Of a stretch of 64,000 nucleotides of DNA, positions 1-10,300 are shown in pieces. The DNA lies in assembly GCA_035649275.1 (NCBI GenBank), contig DASRJW010000024.1:1-64000 (forward strand). The letters are read 5' to 3'. The notes under the pieces are model-generated. The model had not been told where the DNA came from, made no database searches, and saw only the letters and a list, made by a program, of their open reading frames with translations. The DNA comes from Candidatus Krumholzibacteriia bacterium (GTDB lineage Bacteria > Krumholzibacteriota > Krumholzibacteriia > G020349025). Each line of letters begins with the position of its first letter. Positions within the stretch are counted from its first letter, which is position 1. The translations under genes were made by a program, and so were the position numbers.

Positions 1-3000
1 TAGACGCTCAAGTTCCCCGCCACGATGTCCTTGTTCCCGTCCCCGGTGATGTCGCCCACCGCGGGGGGGCACGAGCTCACTGCCGCCATCTGGATAGGCC
101 AACCCGCGAGCTGGGAGGGACTCGTGTTCGCCGAGGCGAGCGGCGACGGGGCGCTTTCGTTCCCCGAGCTGTCGACGGCGCTGACGTAATAGAAGTACTT
201 CGTGCTCGGGGTGAGACCGCTGTCGCGGTAGTAGGCGACGCCGTTGGTGCGGTCGAGGGTCACTCGGGTCCAGGGCGGGAGACCCGTCTGGCTCCGGTAC
301 AAGTGGTATCCCGCCAGGTCCGGCTCGACGGACGGCGTCCAGGTGCAGACCATGACGGTCGAACCCTGGCTCGGGTCGAGTACCGGTGCGTCCGGCGCCA
401 CCGGGCCGCGCAGGGTCAGATTCCAGCTCTTCATGTGGCCATAGGTGTCGACGAGCTGCAAGGTGAGCGGGTTCTCCTGCAGACTGTTCTCTTGCAGGCG
501 GAAGTGATTGGCCGCCACCAGCTCCTGCAAGGGTGCCGCGGTGCCCACACTGATGTTGTTCACCGTGAGCACGATGTCCGGGTCGCTGGAGAGCAGCGTC
601 GATTGCAGTCCGATGGCGGCGCCGCTGCCGTAGTTCTTGAAGCTGGGAACGAGATCGAAGGTTTCCCCGGCCTGGATGGTGCCGTCGTTGTTCCCGCCCG
701 GAGCCGGGTCGAGCACGTCCACCAGGACGAGCTGCATCCCCGGCGCGTGCAGCACCCGGTTCACCGTGTCGTTCCAGGTCGCCGAGCCGTTGGTGCTCGC
801 GAACCGGCAAGCGAGGACGGCGCCGTCGGGAGCGCTGGCGGAGACGGCGAAGCGCACCGGTCCGCTCACCAGGACGCTGCCACCGCTGCCCACGTTGCCG
901 ACGGTGTAGGTGCTGTCCTGCACCGTCGCCCAGGGGCTAGTGAGGCGAAGGACGCCGCTCACGCCGCTGGCGGCGCCGTTACCGCTGTTGGCGAAGGTGA
1001 GGTCGAGGGCCACGGTCTCGCCCGAGTCGATGCGACCGTCTCCGTTCCCCACCGTGCCGCCATTGTTGTCGTCGTCGACGACCAAGTTCTGCACGTGCAC
1101 GTACGGGGCGACCGAGGCGTTGACCGGAAGGGTGCTCACCCAGGTGGTCATGTTCTGGCCGCTGGCGGTGAGAACGGCGCTGCCCGGCGTCTCGGCCACG
1201 AAGGCCAGCGTCACTTGCCCGGCGCCGTCGGTGCGGCCGTGCTCGTACTCCTCCGTACCTTTCTGCAGGCACACCAGTGCGTTCGCCCGCGGCACGCCGT
1301 TCGTCGTCACCGTCACCTGCACCTGGGTGAGGCCGAGCCCGAGGCTGGCGGGAGCGGTCACCGCGGTGCTCTGCAGGTTGCTGGTGTGCACCACCATCTC
1401 GGGATCGCCGAGCAGGTTGTAGAGGAAGTGGGTGTAGTGGTCGGAGGTGTCGTAGTAGGCGTACGGCGTGTACGGCAGCCTGCTGGCGGTGAAGAGCACG
1501 CCGAGGTTCTTGGCGACCACGCCATCGTACATGGCCTGGAAGAAGCCAACATTGTAGTTGCGCGACGGGAGCGGGAAGGCGGCGCGCGTCGAGCCGAGCA
1601 CGGCCACGGCGCCGCCGGGCGCGTCGAGGTAGGACTCGGCGAGGCAGGGGAAGTCGAAGGCCGTGGCCGTGCAGTTGAGCATGTAGAGGACGAAGCGCCG
1701 GGTCGTGTTGTTCAAAGCCACGGCGTGATGGGTGAGCATTGAGACGTCGCCCACGGACATGTTGTAGCGGAAGCCGTGGCCGATGTGGTTGACGAAACCC
1801 GGTCCGGCCGCGAGCGCCGATAGAGTGCTCTGCAGTGTCAGCTGCCCGGCGCCGGTGAAGGCGGTGTAGTTCTGGTACAGCTTGGTCACGGTGGTGGAGG
1901 GGGAGACCAGCGGCAGCAAACCGTACTCGCTGTAATCCGCGCCGTCCTCGATGACGACCTGTCCGGGCGCCCAATCCACCGGGAAAAGAACCTCGCTCAG
2001 GAAGAGCATCTCGTCCTGGTAGGTGGTCACCGACGGCGCCTCGTATTGGATGATCTTGCTGATGAGCGCCCCGGCCTCGGCCGGCGTGCTCACCGGCAGG
2101 CGGCCGACGAAGACTTCGGCGTAGAGATCCGGTTCGTCCACCGGCGTGTCGGTGGGGATGGCCGCTTCGCCCCAGAGAGCGTCTCCGTCGGCGTTCCAAT
2201 TGCCGTCGAGGCAGGCGAAGTACATGTCCGTGGGAATGTATCGATCCGTTTCCGGGCCGAACTCGGAGTAGCCGTAGCGTGCCGGGACGACATCGGTGTC
2301 ACCGCCGAGGAGGACGAAGTGCGAAGACCACAGCGAGTAGGCGGAGCGGATGAAGTTCCGCACCGTCTCCTGCAGATCGCTGCCGTGCTGGTAGTTCGCC
2401 TGGATCCACTCGAGGGTGCGCACCACCGTGGGCACGCCGCGCTGGGTCTTCCAGTCGGCCAGCACCTGGAAGTTCGCCGCCAGGGCCTGGCTGGTGATGA
2501 TCACGTTCTCCACCGGGCTGCCCTCGAGGCTCGGCGCCTGGGTGGGACGGAAGCCGCGGCGCTCGCTCTCCACGAGGACGCCGATGCGCCGCTCGTAAGT
2601 GCCCAGGGCTTCGGGATTGAGCACTAGCCGCTCCACCTCCTGCCGGGCCGTGGCTTCCACCGAGGCGTCGAAGCGCTGGCGCTGCAGGAACGGAGCCGCG
2701 GTGGGCTCGAGGTCCAGATCGAGGTCGAAGCGATCCCGCACCAGGATCTTGCCGGTGCCGGCTTCGTAGCGCACCGGGTAGAGGCGCACGCTCGCCAGCT
2801 GGTAGCCGTGCAGCGCCCCGCTGCCTCCCGGCTCTGCTTCCACCGCCGGATAGAGCGCCGCACCGCTCTTCCCGAGCCGCGCAGGTCGAGGCTGGACGAG
2901 ATCCCCGTCGTCGGTTTGCTTGGGCTGCGCCGCTTGCAGGGTCACCTGACCTCCCACGGAGCGCGCGGGCGACCCACCGGCGACATGGACGGCGATGAGC

Positions 3001-3251
3001 CGCTGTCCCTGCGGCACGAGAAGGGTGAGCACGACATAAGGGAGCTCCGGGAACCCCTGCTCCCAGGTGCGCCCCATGCCGGGGACCTGCACCACCGTGC
3101 CGCCGGCCGGTGCTGCCTGGAGCTGCAAGCGGGAGAGGTCGAGGCGGACTTCTTGACGGAGAGTTCCAGCGTGACCCGCGGGCGCCGTGAAGGCGCCAGC
3201 CAGGAACGCGGCGAAGAGAAAAACCGAGTGGCGCACGGCGCGACGCGGCAT
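1..3251 (-). CDS. Gingipain-like C25 cysteine protease, secreted (3' end outside window)
   Basis: Secreted cysteine endopeptidase of family C25. The ATG at 3251 opens a signal peptide (hydrophobic VFLFAAFLAGAF, small residues near 28), followed by a propeptide-like region to about residue 200. In the catalytic domain, NHIGHGF places the catalytic His at 492 and LNCTATAFD the nucleophile Cys at 527, a spacing close to that of the gingipain RgpB. Further on are CARDB/Ig-like modules (DGRIDSGE motifs), a fibronectin III-like module (YYVSAVDSSGNES) and, at the window edge, an FG-GAP blade (DITGDGNKDIV). The frame was checked as open at several points down to base 1. Any C-terminal sorting domain lies outside. 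It follows tkt by 191 bp with a hairpin between, so it is probably transcribed separately. Substrate unknown; extracellular protein degradation is the likely role. Confidence 0.85.
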   Translation of the reverse strand, partial: MPRRAVRHSVFLFAAFLAGAFTAPAGHAGTLRQEVRLDLSRLQLQAAPAGGTVVQVPGMGRTWEQGFPELPYVVLTLLVPQGQRLIAVHVAGGSPARSVGGQVTLQAAQPKQTDDGDLVQPRPARLGKSGAALYPAVEAEPGGSGALHGYQLASVRLYPVRYEAGTGKILVRDRFDLDLDLEPTAAPFLQRQRFDASVEATARQEVERLVLNPEALGTYERRIGVLVESERRGFRPTQAPSLEGSPVENVIITSQALAANFQVLADWKTQRGVPTVVRTLEWIQANYQHGSDLQETVRNFIRSAYSLWSSHFVLLGGDTDVVPARYGYSEFGPETDRYIPTDMYFACLDGNWNADGDALWGEAAIPTDTPVDEPDLYAEVFVGRLPVSTPAEAGALISKIIQYEAPSVTTYQDEMLFLSEVLFPVDWAPGQVVIEDGADYSEYGLLPLVSPSTTVTKLYQNYTAFTGAGQLTLQSTLSALAAGPGFVNHIGHGFRYNMSVGDVSMLTHHAVALNNTTRRFVLYMLNCTATAFDFPCLAESYLDAPGGAVAVLGSTRAAFPLPSRNYNVGFFQAMYDGVVAKNLGVLFTASRLPYTPYAYYDTSDHYTHFLYNLLGDPEMVVHTSNLQSTAVTAPASLGLGLTQVQVTVTTNGVPRANALVCLQKGTEEYEHGRTDGAGQVTLAFVAETPGSAVLTASGQNMTTWVSTLPVNASVAPYVHVQNLVVDDDNNGGTVGNGDGRIDSGETVALDLTFANSGNGAASGVSGVLRLTSPWATVQDSTYTVGNVGSGGSVLVSGPVRFAVSASAPDGAVLACRFASTNGSATWNDTVNRVLHAPGMQLVLVDVLDPAPGGNNDGTIQAGETFDLVPSFKNYGSGAAIGLQSTLLSSDPDIVLTVNNISVGTAAPLQELVAANHFRLQENSLQENPLTLQLVDTYGHMKSWNLTLRGPVAPDAPVLDPSQGSTVMVCTWTPSVEPDLAGYHLYRSQTGLPPWTRVTLDRTNGVAYYRDSGLTPSTKYFYYVSAVDSSGNESAPSPLASANTSPSQLAGWPIQMAAVSSCPPAVGDITGDGNKDIVAGNLSV

Positions 3252-3289
3252 CTGCACGGCCTCCACGGCTGCGAAGCAAAGGATGTAAG

Positions 3290-3326
3290 ACACCCGTGCC
3301 CCGCGGTCGGGGCTCTTGAGGGGTGT
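3290..3326 (-). terminator. Nested hairpin between tkt and the C25 protease gene
   Basis: Outer arms ACACCC (3290-3295) and GGGTGT (3321-3326) enclose a perfect inner hairpin CCCCG-CGGT-CGGGG (3299-3312). It lies after the tkt stop on the minus strand. No T-run follows, so this is either a terminator of the tkt unit or a leader structure for the protease gene. Confidence 0.4.
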
Positions 3327-3442
3327 CGTGCAGGTCGCGTTAACAGTGGCTCGGGATCGTGACCTCGATAGGATGTTGTCGGCGTTGCCGGATCCTCGAG
3401 AGTCGCAGCGCGGCACAGGATACCATGCCCCGCGACCCCCGT

Positions 3443-5455
3443 TCAACCAGAGTCGCGGGAGCGCTGCAGGAGCGCGCTGGCCCGTGCTGCCACCGCGGTG
3501 GGTGTGAAGCCGAAGGCCTCGAAGAGCTTCGCCGCCGGCGCGGAGGCGCCGAAGCGCTCGATGCCGACCACGTCGTCCTCAGGAGCGAGCCAGCGGGCCC
3601 AGGAGAGGGGATGCGCCGCTTCGACGGCGAGGCGCGGCACGCCCGGAAGGAGCACGGCGTCGCGATACGACGCGGGCTGGGCCGCGAAGAGCTCGTGACT
3701 CGGCATGCTGACCACGCGCGTCCGCACCTCGCGGAGCAGGCGCGAGGCCTCGAGCACCAGTCCCACTTCCGAACCGCTGGCGAGGAGCAGTAGCTCCGGG
3801 GGGCCGCCGGTGGCATCCGTGAGGACATAGCCGCCGCGCTCCACGCCGCCCTCGCCGGCCGCCGCGGGCAGGGAGGCGAGCTTCTGCCGGGTGAGCACGA
3901 GAGCCACCGGGCCGCCGCGACGGCGGATGGCGAAGCTCCACGCGGCTGCCGTTTCCGCCGCGTCGGCCGGCCGCAACACCACCAGGTTCGGGATGCAGCG
4001 CAGCGCGGTCAGCGTCTCCACGGGCTGGTGCGTCGGGCCGTCTTCACCGAGACCGATCGAATCGTGGGTGAAGACATAGAGCACGTGCAGTCCCATGAGC
4101 GCCGCCAGGCGGATGGAAGGGCGCATGTAATCGGAGAAGATGAGGAAGGTGCCGCCATAGGGGATCACCCCACCGAAGAGAGCCATGCCGTTCAAGACCG
4201 CACCCATGCCGTGCTCGCGCACCCCGAAGCGCAGGTTGCGCTCCGCGGGCGCGCTGCGCGAGAAGTTCCCCGAGAGACGGAGCAGCGTGTTGTTCGACGG
4301 CGCCAGATCGGCGGAACCGCCGACGAGCTCGGGCAGACGCGGCGCCAGGGCATTCAGCACCTTGCCCGAAGCCTCGCGCGTCGCCATGGCGGGCTCGGCA
4401 GGACCGAAGCGCGGCAGATCTTCCTCCCAGCCCGGGGGCAGCTGGGCGTGGCGGCGCCGTTCGAGCTCCCGCGCCGCTTCGGGGTGGGCGCGGGCGTAGG
4501 CCTGCCAGCGTGCTTCCCATTCCGCCTGGAGCTTGGCGCCCCGTTCCCGGCAATGCAGCCACTCAGCCCGGGCTTCCTCGGGGACGTAGAAGGCCTCCGG
4601 CCACGGCCAGCCGAGGGCGGCCTTGGTGAGACGCACCTCCTCGGCGCCGAGCGGGGCGCCGTGGGCTTCCGCCGTGTCCTGTTTGTGCGGGCTGCCGTAG
4701 CCGATGTGGGTGCGGACGAGCACCAGGGACGGCCGGCTGGTTTCGGCGATGGCGGCACGCGTGGCCCGCTCTAGAGCCTCGAGATCGTTGCCGTCCTCGA
4801 GGCGCTGCACCTGCCAGCCGTAGGCCTCGAAGCGTCGGGCGACGTCGTCGCTGTAGGCGAGGCTGGTGGAGCCGTCGATGGTGATGTGGTTGTCGTCGTA
4901 GAAGCCCACCAGCCGGCCGAGCCCGAGGTGTCCGGCGAGGGAAGCGGCCTCGTGCGAGATGCCTTCCATGAGATCGCCATCGCTGGCGATGAAGAAGATG
5001 CGCTGGTCGCAGACCGTGTGTCCGGGCCGGTCGAAGAGCGCCGCCAGGTGCGTGGAAGCGAGCGCCATGCCGACGGCGTTGCCCAGTCCCTGACCCAGCG
5101 GGCCCGTCGTCGTCTCCACACCGGGGGTGAGGCCGTGTTCTGGATGTCCCGGCGTCCGGCTCTCCCACTGGCGGAACTGGCGCAGGTCGTCGAGGGAAAG
5201 GTCGTAGCCCGACAGGTGCAACAACCCATAGAGAAGCATCGAAGCGTGCCCGCAGGAGAGGACGAAACGATCTCGCCCGGGCCACGCCGGGTCCGCCGGA
5301 TTGTGGCGCAGGTGGCGCGACCACAGCAGATAGGCAAGGGGGGCCAAGCCCATGGGGGTGCCGGGATGGCCTGATTTCGCTTGCTCCACCGCGTCCATGG
5401 CGAGCACGCGCAGGCTGTTGATGCAGAGCGCATCGAGAGCAGGGGGTGCGGTCAT
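3443..5455 (-). CDS. tkt: Transketolase
   Basis: Thiamine-diphosphate transketolase moving two-carbon ketol units in the pentose phosphate pathway, cytosolic. The start chosen is the ATG at 5455, giving 670 residues, the usual length; it overlaps the stop of egtD as ATGA. Family motifs appear in order: GHPG near 29, [17 protein letters not shown] near 105-121, the ThDP/metal motif SDGDLMEG near 157-164, and in the pyrimidine-binding domain FGVREHGMG and [14 protein letters not shown]. The C-terminal third matches the usual transketolase C domain. An upstream in-frame ATG (5524) would add 23 Pro/Gly-rich residues and lies deep inside egtD, so it is less likely. Pairing with an ergothioneine-type gene is unusual. 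Confidence 0.95.
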   Translation of the reverse strand: MTAPPALDALCINSLRVLAMDAVEQAKSGHPGTPMGLAPLAYLLWSRHLRHNPADPAWPGRDRFVLSCGHASMLLYGLLHLSGYDLSLDDLRQFRQWESRTPGHPEHGLTPGVETTTGPLGQGLGNAVGMALASTHLAALFDRPGHTVCDQRIFFIASDGDLMEGISHEAASLAGHLGLGRLVGFYDDNHITIDGSTSLAYSDDVARRFEAYGWQVQRLEDGNDLEALERATRAAIAETSRPSLVLVRTHIGYGSPHKQDTAEAHGAPLGAEEVRLTKAALGWPWPEAFYVPEEARAEWLHCRERGAKLQAEWEARWQAYARAHPEAARELERRRHAQLPPGWEEDLPRFGPAEPAMATREASGKVLNALAPRLPELVGGSADLAPSNNTLLRLSGNFSRSAPAERNLRFGVREHGMGAVLNGMALFGGVIPYGGTFLIFSDYMRPSIRLAALMGLHVLYVFTHDSIGLGEDGPTHQPVETLTALRCIPNLVVLRPADAAETAAAWSFAIRRRGGPVALVLTRQKLASLPAAAGEGGVERGGYVLTDATGGPPELLLLASGSEVGLVLEASRLLREVRTRVVSMPSHELFAAQPASYRDAVLLPGVPRLAVEAAHPLSWARWLAPEDDVVGIERFGASAPAAKLFEAFGFTPTAVAARASALLQRSRDSG

Positions 5456-6444
5456 GGGGTGGAAGATAGCCCAGGGCGGCGGGCCAGGGCCAGCCCGAAG
5501 AGGTGCTCCGGGTCGGTGTACCACTGCATCAGTTCGAAACCAGTCTCAAGCAACAGCTCCCGCGCCATGTCGGGGTCGTACTTGACGCTGATCTCGGTGC
5601 GGATGAACTCCTCGCGCGCCAGAGCCAGGTCGAGTCGCGCCGCCCCGAGGCGCACCTTCTGCGCCGAGGTGGCCACCAGGCGCATCTCGATCCAGTGGTG
5701 CGCGGGATCGTAGAACGCCAGGTGGCGATAGCACTCCGGGCGGAAGTCGCCCTGGGCCACGCGGTTCACCACCTGCAGGATGTTGCGGTTGAACGCCGCC
5801 GTGATCCCGCTCGCATCGTTGTACGCCGCTTCCAGCCTGCGTGTGTCTTTGATCAAGTCGACGCCGAGGAGGAAGGCCTCACCCGGGTGGAGCGCGCGTG
5901 CCAGGCTGGCGACGAAATCCCGCGCCGCCCGGGGCTCGAGGTTACCGATGGTGCCGCCGAGGAAGATGACAAGGCGCCGTCCTCCCACCGGCAGGCGGTG
6001 GTCGAGGCGGAGGAAGTCGCCGATGACCCCGTGGACGCGGAGACCGGGATAGCTGGCGACGAGAGATTCTGCCGCCTGCCGGACGACCTGGCCGTTGACG
6101 TCGAAGGGGACGTAGAGATCGCAGCCCTGGTGACGCCGCATGGCTTCGAGGAGAAGGCGCGTCTTCGCAGAACTGCCCGAGCCCAGCTCCACGAGCACCG
6201 AGCCACCGCTCTGCGCGCACACATCGGCGGCGATTTCCGCCAGCAGAGCTCGCTCTGTGCGTGTCTGGTAATACTCCGGCAGTGCGGTGATCTGCTCGAA
6301 GAGCTCGGCGCCGCGGTCGTCGTAGAAGAATCGCGGTGCGATCTCGCGCGGTGTGCGCAGCAGACCATCGCGGATTCCCTGCACGAGCTGCGACGGGTCT
6401 TCGTCGTCGCCCAGGTCGTCGATGACGATCGAGCTCGTGGTCAC
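5452..6444 (-). CDS. egtD: EgtD-type L-histidine N-alpha-methyltransferase
   Basis: SAM-dependent methyltransferase of the EgtD family, which converts histidine to hercynine, the first step of ergothioneine synthesis. The GTG at 6444 is chosen as start because a GGAGG lies 6 bases upstream and the resulting 330 residues match the family (about 320). Visible features are the N-terminal signature [11 protein letters not shown] (54-64), SAM motif [11 protein letters not shown] (85-95), [11 protein letters not shown] near 155-165 and a C-terminal [12 protein letters not shown]. No EgtB-like sulfoxide synthase or other egt gene is present in the window. Translationally coupled to tkt by a 4-bp overlap. 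Family assignment is strong; product specificity (ergothioneine versus hercynine for another use) is inferred. Confidence 0.88.
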   Translation of the reverse strand: MTTSSIVIDDLGDDEDPSQLVQGIRDGLLRTPREIAPRFFYDDRGAELFEQITALPEYYQTRTERALLAEIAADVCAQSGGSVLVELGSGSSAKTRLLLEAMRRHQGCDLYVPFDVNGQVVRQAAESLVASYPGLRVHGVIGDFLRLDHRLPVGGRRLVIFLGGTIGNLEPRAARDFVASLARALHPGEAFLLGVDLIKDTRRLEAAYNDASGITAAFNRNILQVVNRVAQGDFRPECYRHLAFYDPAHHWIEMRLVATSAQKVRLGAARLDLALAREEFIRTEISVKYDPDMARELLLETGFELMQWYTDPEHLFGLALARRPGLSSTP

Positions 6445-6615
6445 GCCGCACCTCCGGTAGGGAAGAGGCAGCATACCAGGGGCGGCGGAGAGACCAGCGG
6501 CCGGATGCACGGGATCGCGCCCACGAGGTTCCCGGAAGCCGGCGTGCGGACACTCCACATCGCGCGCAGCCCCGCGCGGAAGCAGGCGCAGCCCGCTTCC
6601 CGTCCGTCCCGGAGC

Positions 6616-6633
6616 TTGTGAAAAAAATCACGA
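6616..6633. promoter_or_regulatory. CRP/FNR-family operator-like palindrome upstream of actA
   Basis: TTGTGAAAAAAATCACGA is an inverted repeat TTGTGA-N6-TCACGA with one mismatch between arms, close to the CRP consensus TGTGA-N6-TCACA. It lies about 90 bp before actA in the only sizeable gap upstream of the respiratory operon. No regulator gene of this family is in the window. Site by pattern only. Confidence 0.45.
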
Positions 6634-6639
6634 AGTCCC

Positions 6640-6668
6640 TTGCGGTCTACCCACCCCTCGGCTATGGT
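6640..6668 (+). promoter_or_regulatory. Candidate sigma70-type promoter of the act-cta operon
   Basis: TTGCGG (6640-6645) and TATGGT (6663-6668) are separated by 17 bp, just downstream of the CRP-like palindrome and about 36 bp before the actA ATG. Matches are partial (3/6 and 4/6), so this is a candidate only. Confidence 0.35.
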
Positions 6669-6703
6669 GAGCCGCGGTTTTCAACGCCAAGGCGCGCGGA
6701 AGC

Positions 6704-7354
6704 ATGTCCCAGCTCTTCCACCACAGCACCAACACGCTCGCACGGGTCTCCATTTTCGGCGCTGTCTTCCTCGTCGCCGGGTTCTTCGGGGTGGTGACGT
6801 TGCTCGACCGCTCGACCTATTTCACCCGCCAGACCGAGGTGCTGCGCCAGCCCGTCCCCTTCAGTCACGATCACCATGTTGGCGCCATCGGCATCGATTG
6901 CCGTTATTGCCATACGTCGGTGGAGACCGCCGCCTTCGCCGGCGTACCCCCCACAGCGACGTGCATGAACTGCCATTCCCAGATCTGGGCGGACAGCCCG
7001 ATGCTGCAGCCCGTGCGCGACAGCTTCCGCACCGGCGAGCCGTTGCGCTGGGCCCGGGTGAACGACTTGCCTGACTTCGTCTACTTCGACCACAGCATCC
7101 ACATCGCCAAGGGGATCGGCTGCGCCGAGTGCCACGGCCGCATGGATCGCATGCCGCTCACCCACGCCGCCAGCCCGCTGCAGATGCGCTGGTGTCTCGA
7201 CTGCCACCGGCATCCTGGCGACCGCGTTCGCCCGCGGGCCGAGGTCTTCAACACCAAGTGGGAGGCCCCGCCGGGGGCGGCGGCGCTGCGCGCCGATCTG
7301 GCCAAGCGATATCAGGTGACCAGTATGACGGATTGCTCCACATGTCATCGCTAG
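6704..7354 (+). CDS. actA: Alternative complex III pentaheme cytochrome c subunit ActA
   Basis: Electron-transfer subunit of alternative complex III (quinol:electron acceptor oxidoreductase), facing the periplasm and anchored by one N-terminal membrane segment (about 13-34). Five CXXCH haem c sites are visible: CRYCH 66-70, CMNCH 87-91, CAECH 140-144, CLDCH 164-168 and CSTCH 211-215; additional His residues (HDHH, FDHSIH) can supply axial ligands. Length of 216 residues and haem number fit ActA. First gene of a tightly packed operon ending with the caa3 oxidase genes; actB starts 10 bases after its stop. Confidence 0.95.
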   Translation: MSQLFHHSTNTLARVSIFGAVFLVAGFFGVVTLLDRSTYFTRQTEVLRQPVPFSHDHHVGAIGIDCRYCHTSVETAAFAGVPPTATCMNCHSQIWADSPMLQPVRDSFRTGEPLRWARVNDLPDFVYFDHSIHIAKGIGCAECHGRMDRMPLTHAASPLQMRWCLDCHRHPGDRVRPRAEVFNTKWEAPPGAAALRADLAKRYQVTSMTDCSTCHR

Positions 7355-7364
7355 GGGTTGCCGC

Positions 7365-10300
7365 GTGAGCGCTGGAGAGACGACGAACATCCTGCGCCAC
7401 TGGCGCAGTCTCGAAGAGCGGGAGGCCGGCGCCGCCGTCCCGAGCCAACGGCCCGAGTTCGCGCCGGGGGACGAACTCTTGCCCGACAGTCTCGACCGAC
7501 GGCGTTTCCTGCAACTCATGGGCGCCTCCTTCGCTCTGGCGGGACTGGGGGCGTGCACCCGCCAGCCGGTCGAGTCCATCGTCCCCTACGCGCGTCCGCC
7601 CGAGGAGGTCATCCCCGGGAAGCCCCTCTACTTCGCTACCGCTCTCACCCTGGGCGGTTACGCAACCGGTGTCCTGGTGGAAAGCCACATGGGACGGCCG
7701 ACCAAGGTCGAGGGCAACCCGGAGCATCCGGCGAGCCTGGGGGCGACGGACCGCTTCTGCCAGGCGACGCTGCTCGACCTCTACGACCCGGATCGCTCCC
7801 GCGCCGCGTTGCACCTGCAACGCATTCGCAGCTGGGAAGCGTGGGTGCAAACTCTGGAACCGGCGCTCGAGGCGCAAGTGGCGCTGCAAGGCGCCGGCTT
7901 GCGCATCCTGAGCGGCAGCAGCAGCTCGCCGACGCTGGCGGCGCAGATGCAACGCCTCAAGGCGCGTTTCCCCCAGGCGCGCTGGCACCGCTACGAGCCG
8001 GTATCGCGCGACGGCCTGCGCAGCGCCACCCTCGCTGGCTTCGGCAAGTACGTCGAGGTGCGCTACGACTTCTCCCAAGCCGATGTCGTCGTCGCCCTCG
8101 ACTCGGACTTCCTGGTGAGCGGCCCGGGCTGCGTGCGCGCCGCCCACGACTTCATGAGCCGCCGGCGCGTGCGCGACGGCCAGTACGGCATGAACCGCCT
8201 CTACGCCGTGGAGAGCACCCCGAGCGCGACGGGAGCCGTCGCCGATCACCGCTTGTCGCTGGCGCCGGATCTCCTGCTCGGCTTCGCCTTCGGTCTGGGC
8301 TTCGAGTGCGGCGTCATCGGCACCGGTCAGGTCGGCCCCTTCGCTTCCGGCGACCTGCACCACTGGTTGAACCGGGTCGGCGTGGACCTGCGCGAGCACG
8401 CCGGGCGCAGCATCGTGATCGCCGGCGACGAGACCTCGGCGGAGCTGCAGACGCTGGCGCTCGCCATGAACTACTACCTGGGCAACCTTGGCCGGACGGT
8501 GCTTGTGAGCGAGCCGGTCGAGGTGGAGCCGGTGAGCCACGTGGGTTCGCTCCGCGATCTGGTGCAAGACATGCGTGCCGGACGCGTGGAGATCCTGCTC
8601 ATCCTGGGCGGCAACCCGGTGTACGACGCCCCGGCGGACTTCGCCTTCGCCGCCGCGATGGAGAAGGTGCCCTTGCGGGCGCACCTGTCCCTGAACGAGG
8701 ACGAGACCTCGGAGCTGTGTCACTGGCATCTGCCCATGGCCCATGAGCTCGAAACCTGGGGCGACGCCCGTGCCTTCGATGGCACGGTGACGGTGCAGCA
8801 GCCGCTCATCGACCCACTGTACGGCGGCAAATCCGTGCACGAGCTCCTCGCCGTCGTCACCGGCGAGAGCGAGCGCAAGGGGATCGACATCGTGCGCCGC
8901 ACCTGGAAAGAGCGCCTCGGGGCCGTGGACTTCGAACCGGCCTGGAGGCGGATCCTGCACGATGGCATCGTCCCCGGCTCGGCATGGCCACCACAGACTT
9001 ACGTTTTCCAAAGCGATTGGGTGACGCAGTTCTGTCTCGCTCTGGTGCGTGAACTCATCCCGCGGTTGGAGCGCAAGGACGCCGGCATCGATCTGGTCTT
9101 CCGCGCCGATCCGTCGTTGCACGACGGGCGCTTCGCCAACAACGGCTGGCTGCAGGAGCTGCCGAAGCCCTGGACACGGCTCACCTGGGACAATGCGGCC
9201 ATCCTGGGACCCAAGATGGCGGCCGATCTGAGCCTGAAGCCGGAAGACGTGGTGGAGCTCGAGTTGCGCGACACGATCGTACGCGCCCCGGTCTGGGTGC
9301 TGCCCGGGCAGCCGGACGGCGTGGTCACGGTGCACCTGGGTTACGGTCGGCGCCGCGTGGGCCGGGTGGGCAAAGGCACCGGCTTCGACGCCTACCCGCT
9401 GCGCACGAGTGCCGGGCTCGATCGCGCCGGCGGCCTCCGGCTGCGCCGCACCGGCGAGCGCTGGGAGCTCGCCTCGACGCAGGTGCAGCGCACCATGGAG
9501 GGACGGAACCTGGCCCGGCAGGGAACGCTGCTGGAGTTCCGCTCCCACCCGGAGTTCGCCCGGGAAGCGGCGCACGGGGCGCCGCCGACGGAGTCGCTCT
9601 ACCCGGGCTACGCCTACACCGGCCACGCCTGGGGCATGGTGGTGGACCTGGGGGCGTGCATCGGCTGCAACGCCTGCGTCATGGCGTGCAACGCCGAGAA
9701 CAACATCCCCGTGGTCGGCAAGGCACAGGTGCATAACGGGCGCGAGATGCACTGGATCCGCATCGACCGCTACTTCGAGGGCGACCCGGAGAACCCCCAG
9801 GTGGTGCAGCAACCGGTCCTGTGCATGCATTGCGAGAACGCCCCTTGCGAGCCCGTCTGCCCGGTGGGCGCGACGATGCACGGCAAGGAAGGCCTGAACG
9901 AGATGGTCTACAACCGCTGCGTCGGCACGCGGTACTGCGCCAACAACTGCCCGTACAAGGTGCGGCGCTTCAACTTCTACCAGTACAACGACCGGGACAC
10001 CGAAGTCCTGAAGATGCTCCGCAACCCGGACGTCACCGTGCGCACCCGCGGGGTGATGGAGAAGTGCACCTATTGCGTCCAGCGCATCAACCAGGCGCGG
10101 ATCCAGGCGAAGAAGGAAGAGCGCTCCCTCAAGGACGGCGAGATCATCACCGCCTGCCAACAGGTGTGCCCGACGGACGCTCTGATCTTCGGTGACATCA
10201 ACGACGCTGGCTCCAAGGTGGCGAAGCTGCGGCAGCAGCCGCTGCACTACGGCATCCTCGAGGAGCTGAACACGCGACCAAGAACCACCTACTTGGCCCG

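Noticed and set aside
303-1742. Long plus-strand reading frame opposite the C25 protease
   Set aside because: Composition is His/Val/Arg-rich and typical of the antisense of GC-rich coding DNA; the minus-strand protease frame has a signal peptide, catalytic motifs and modules.
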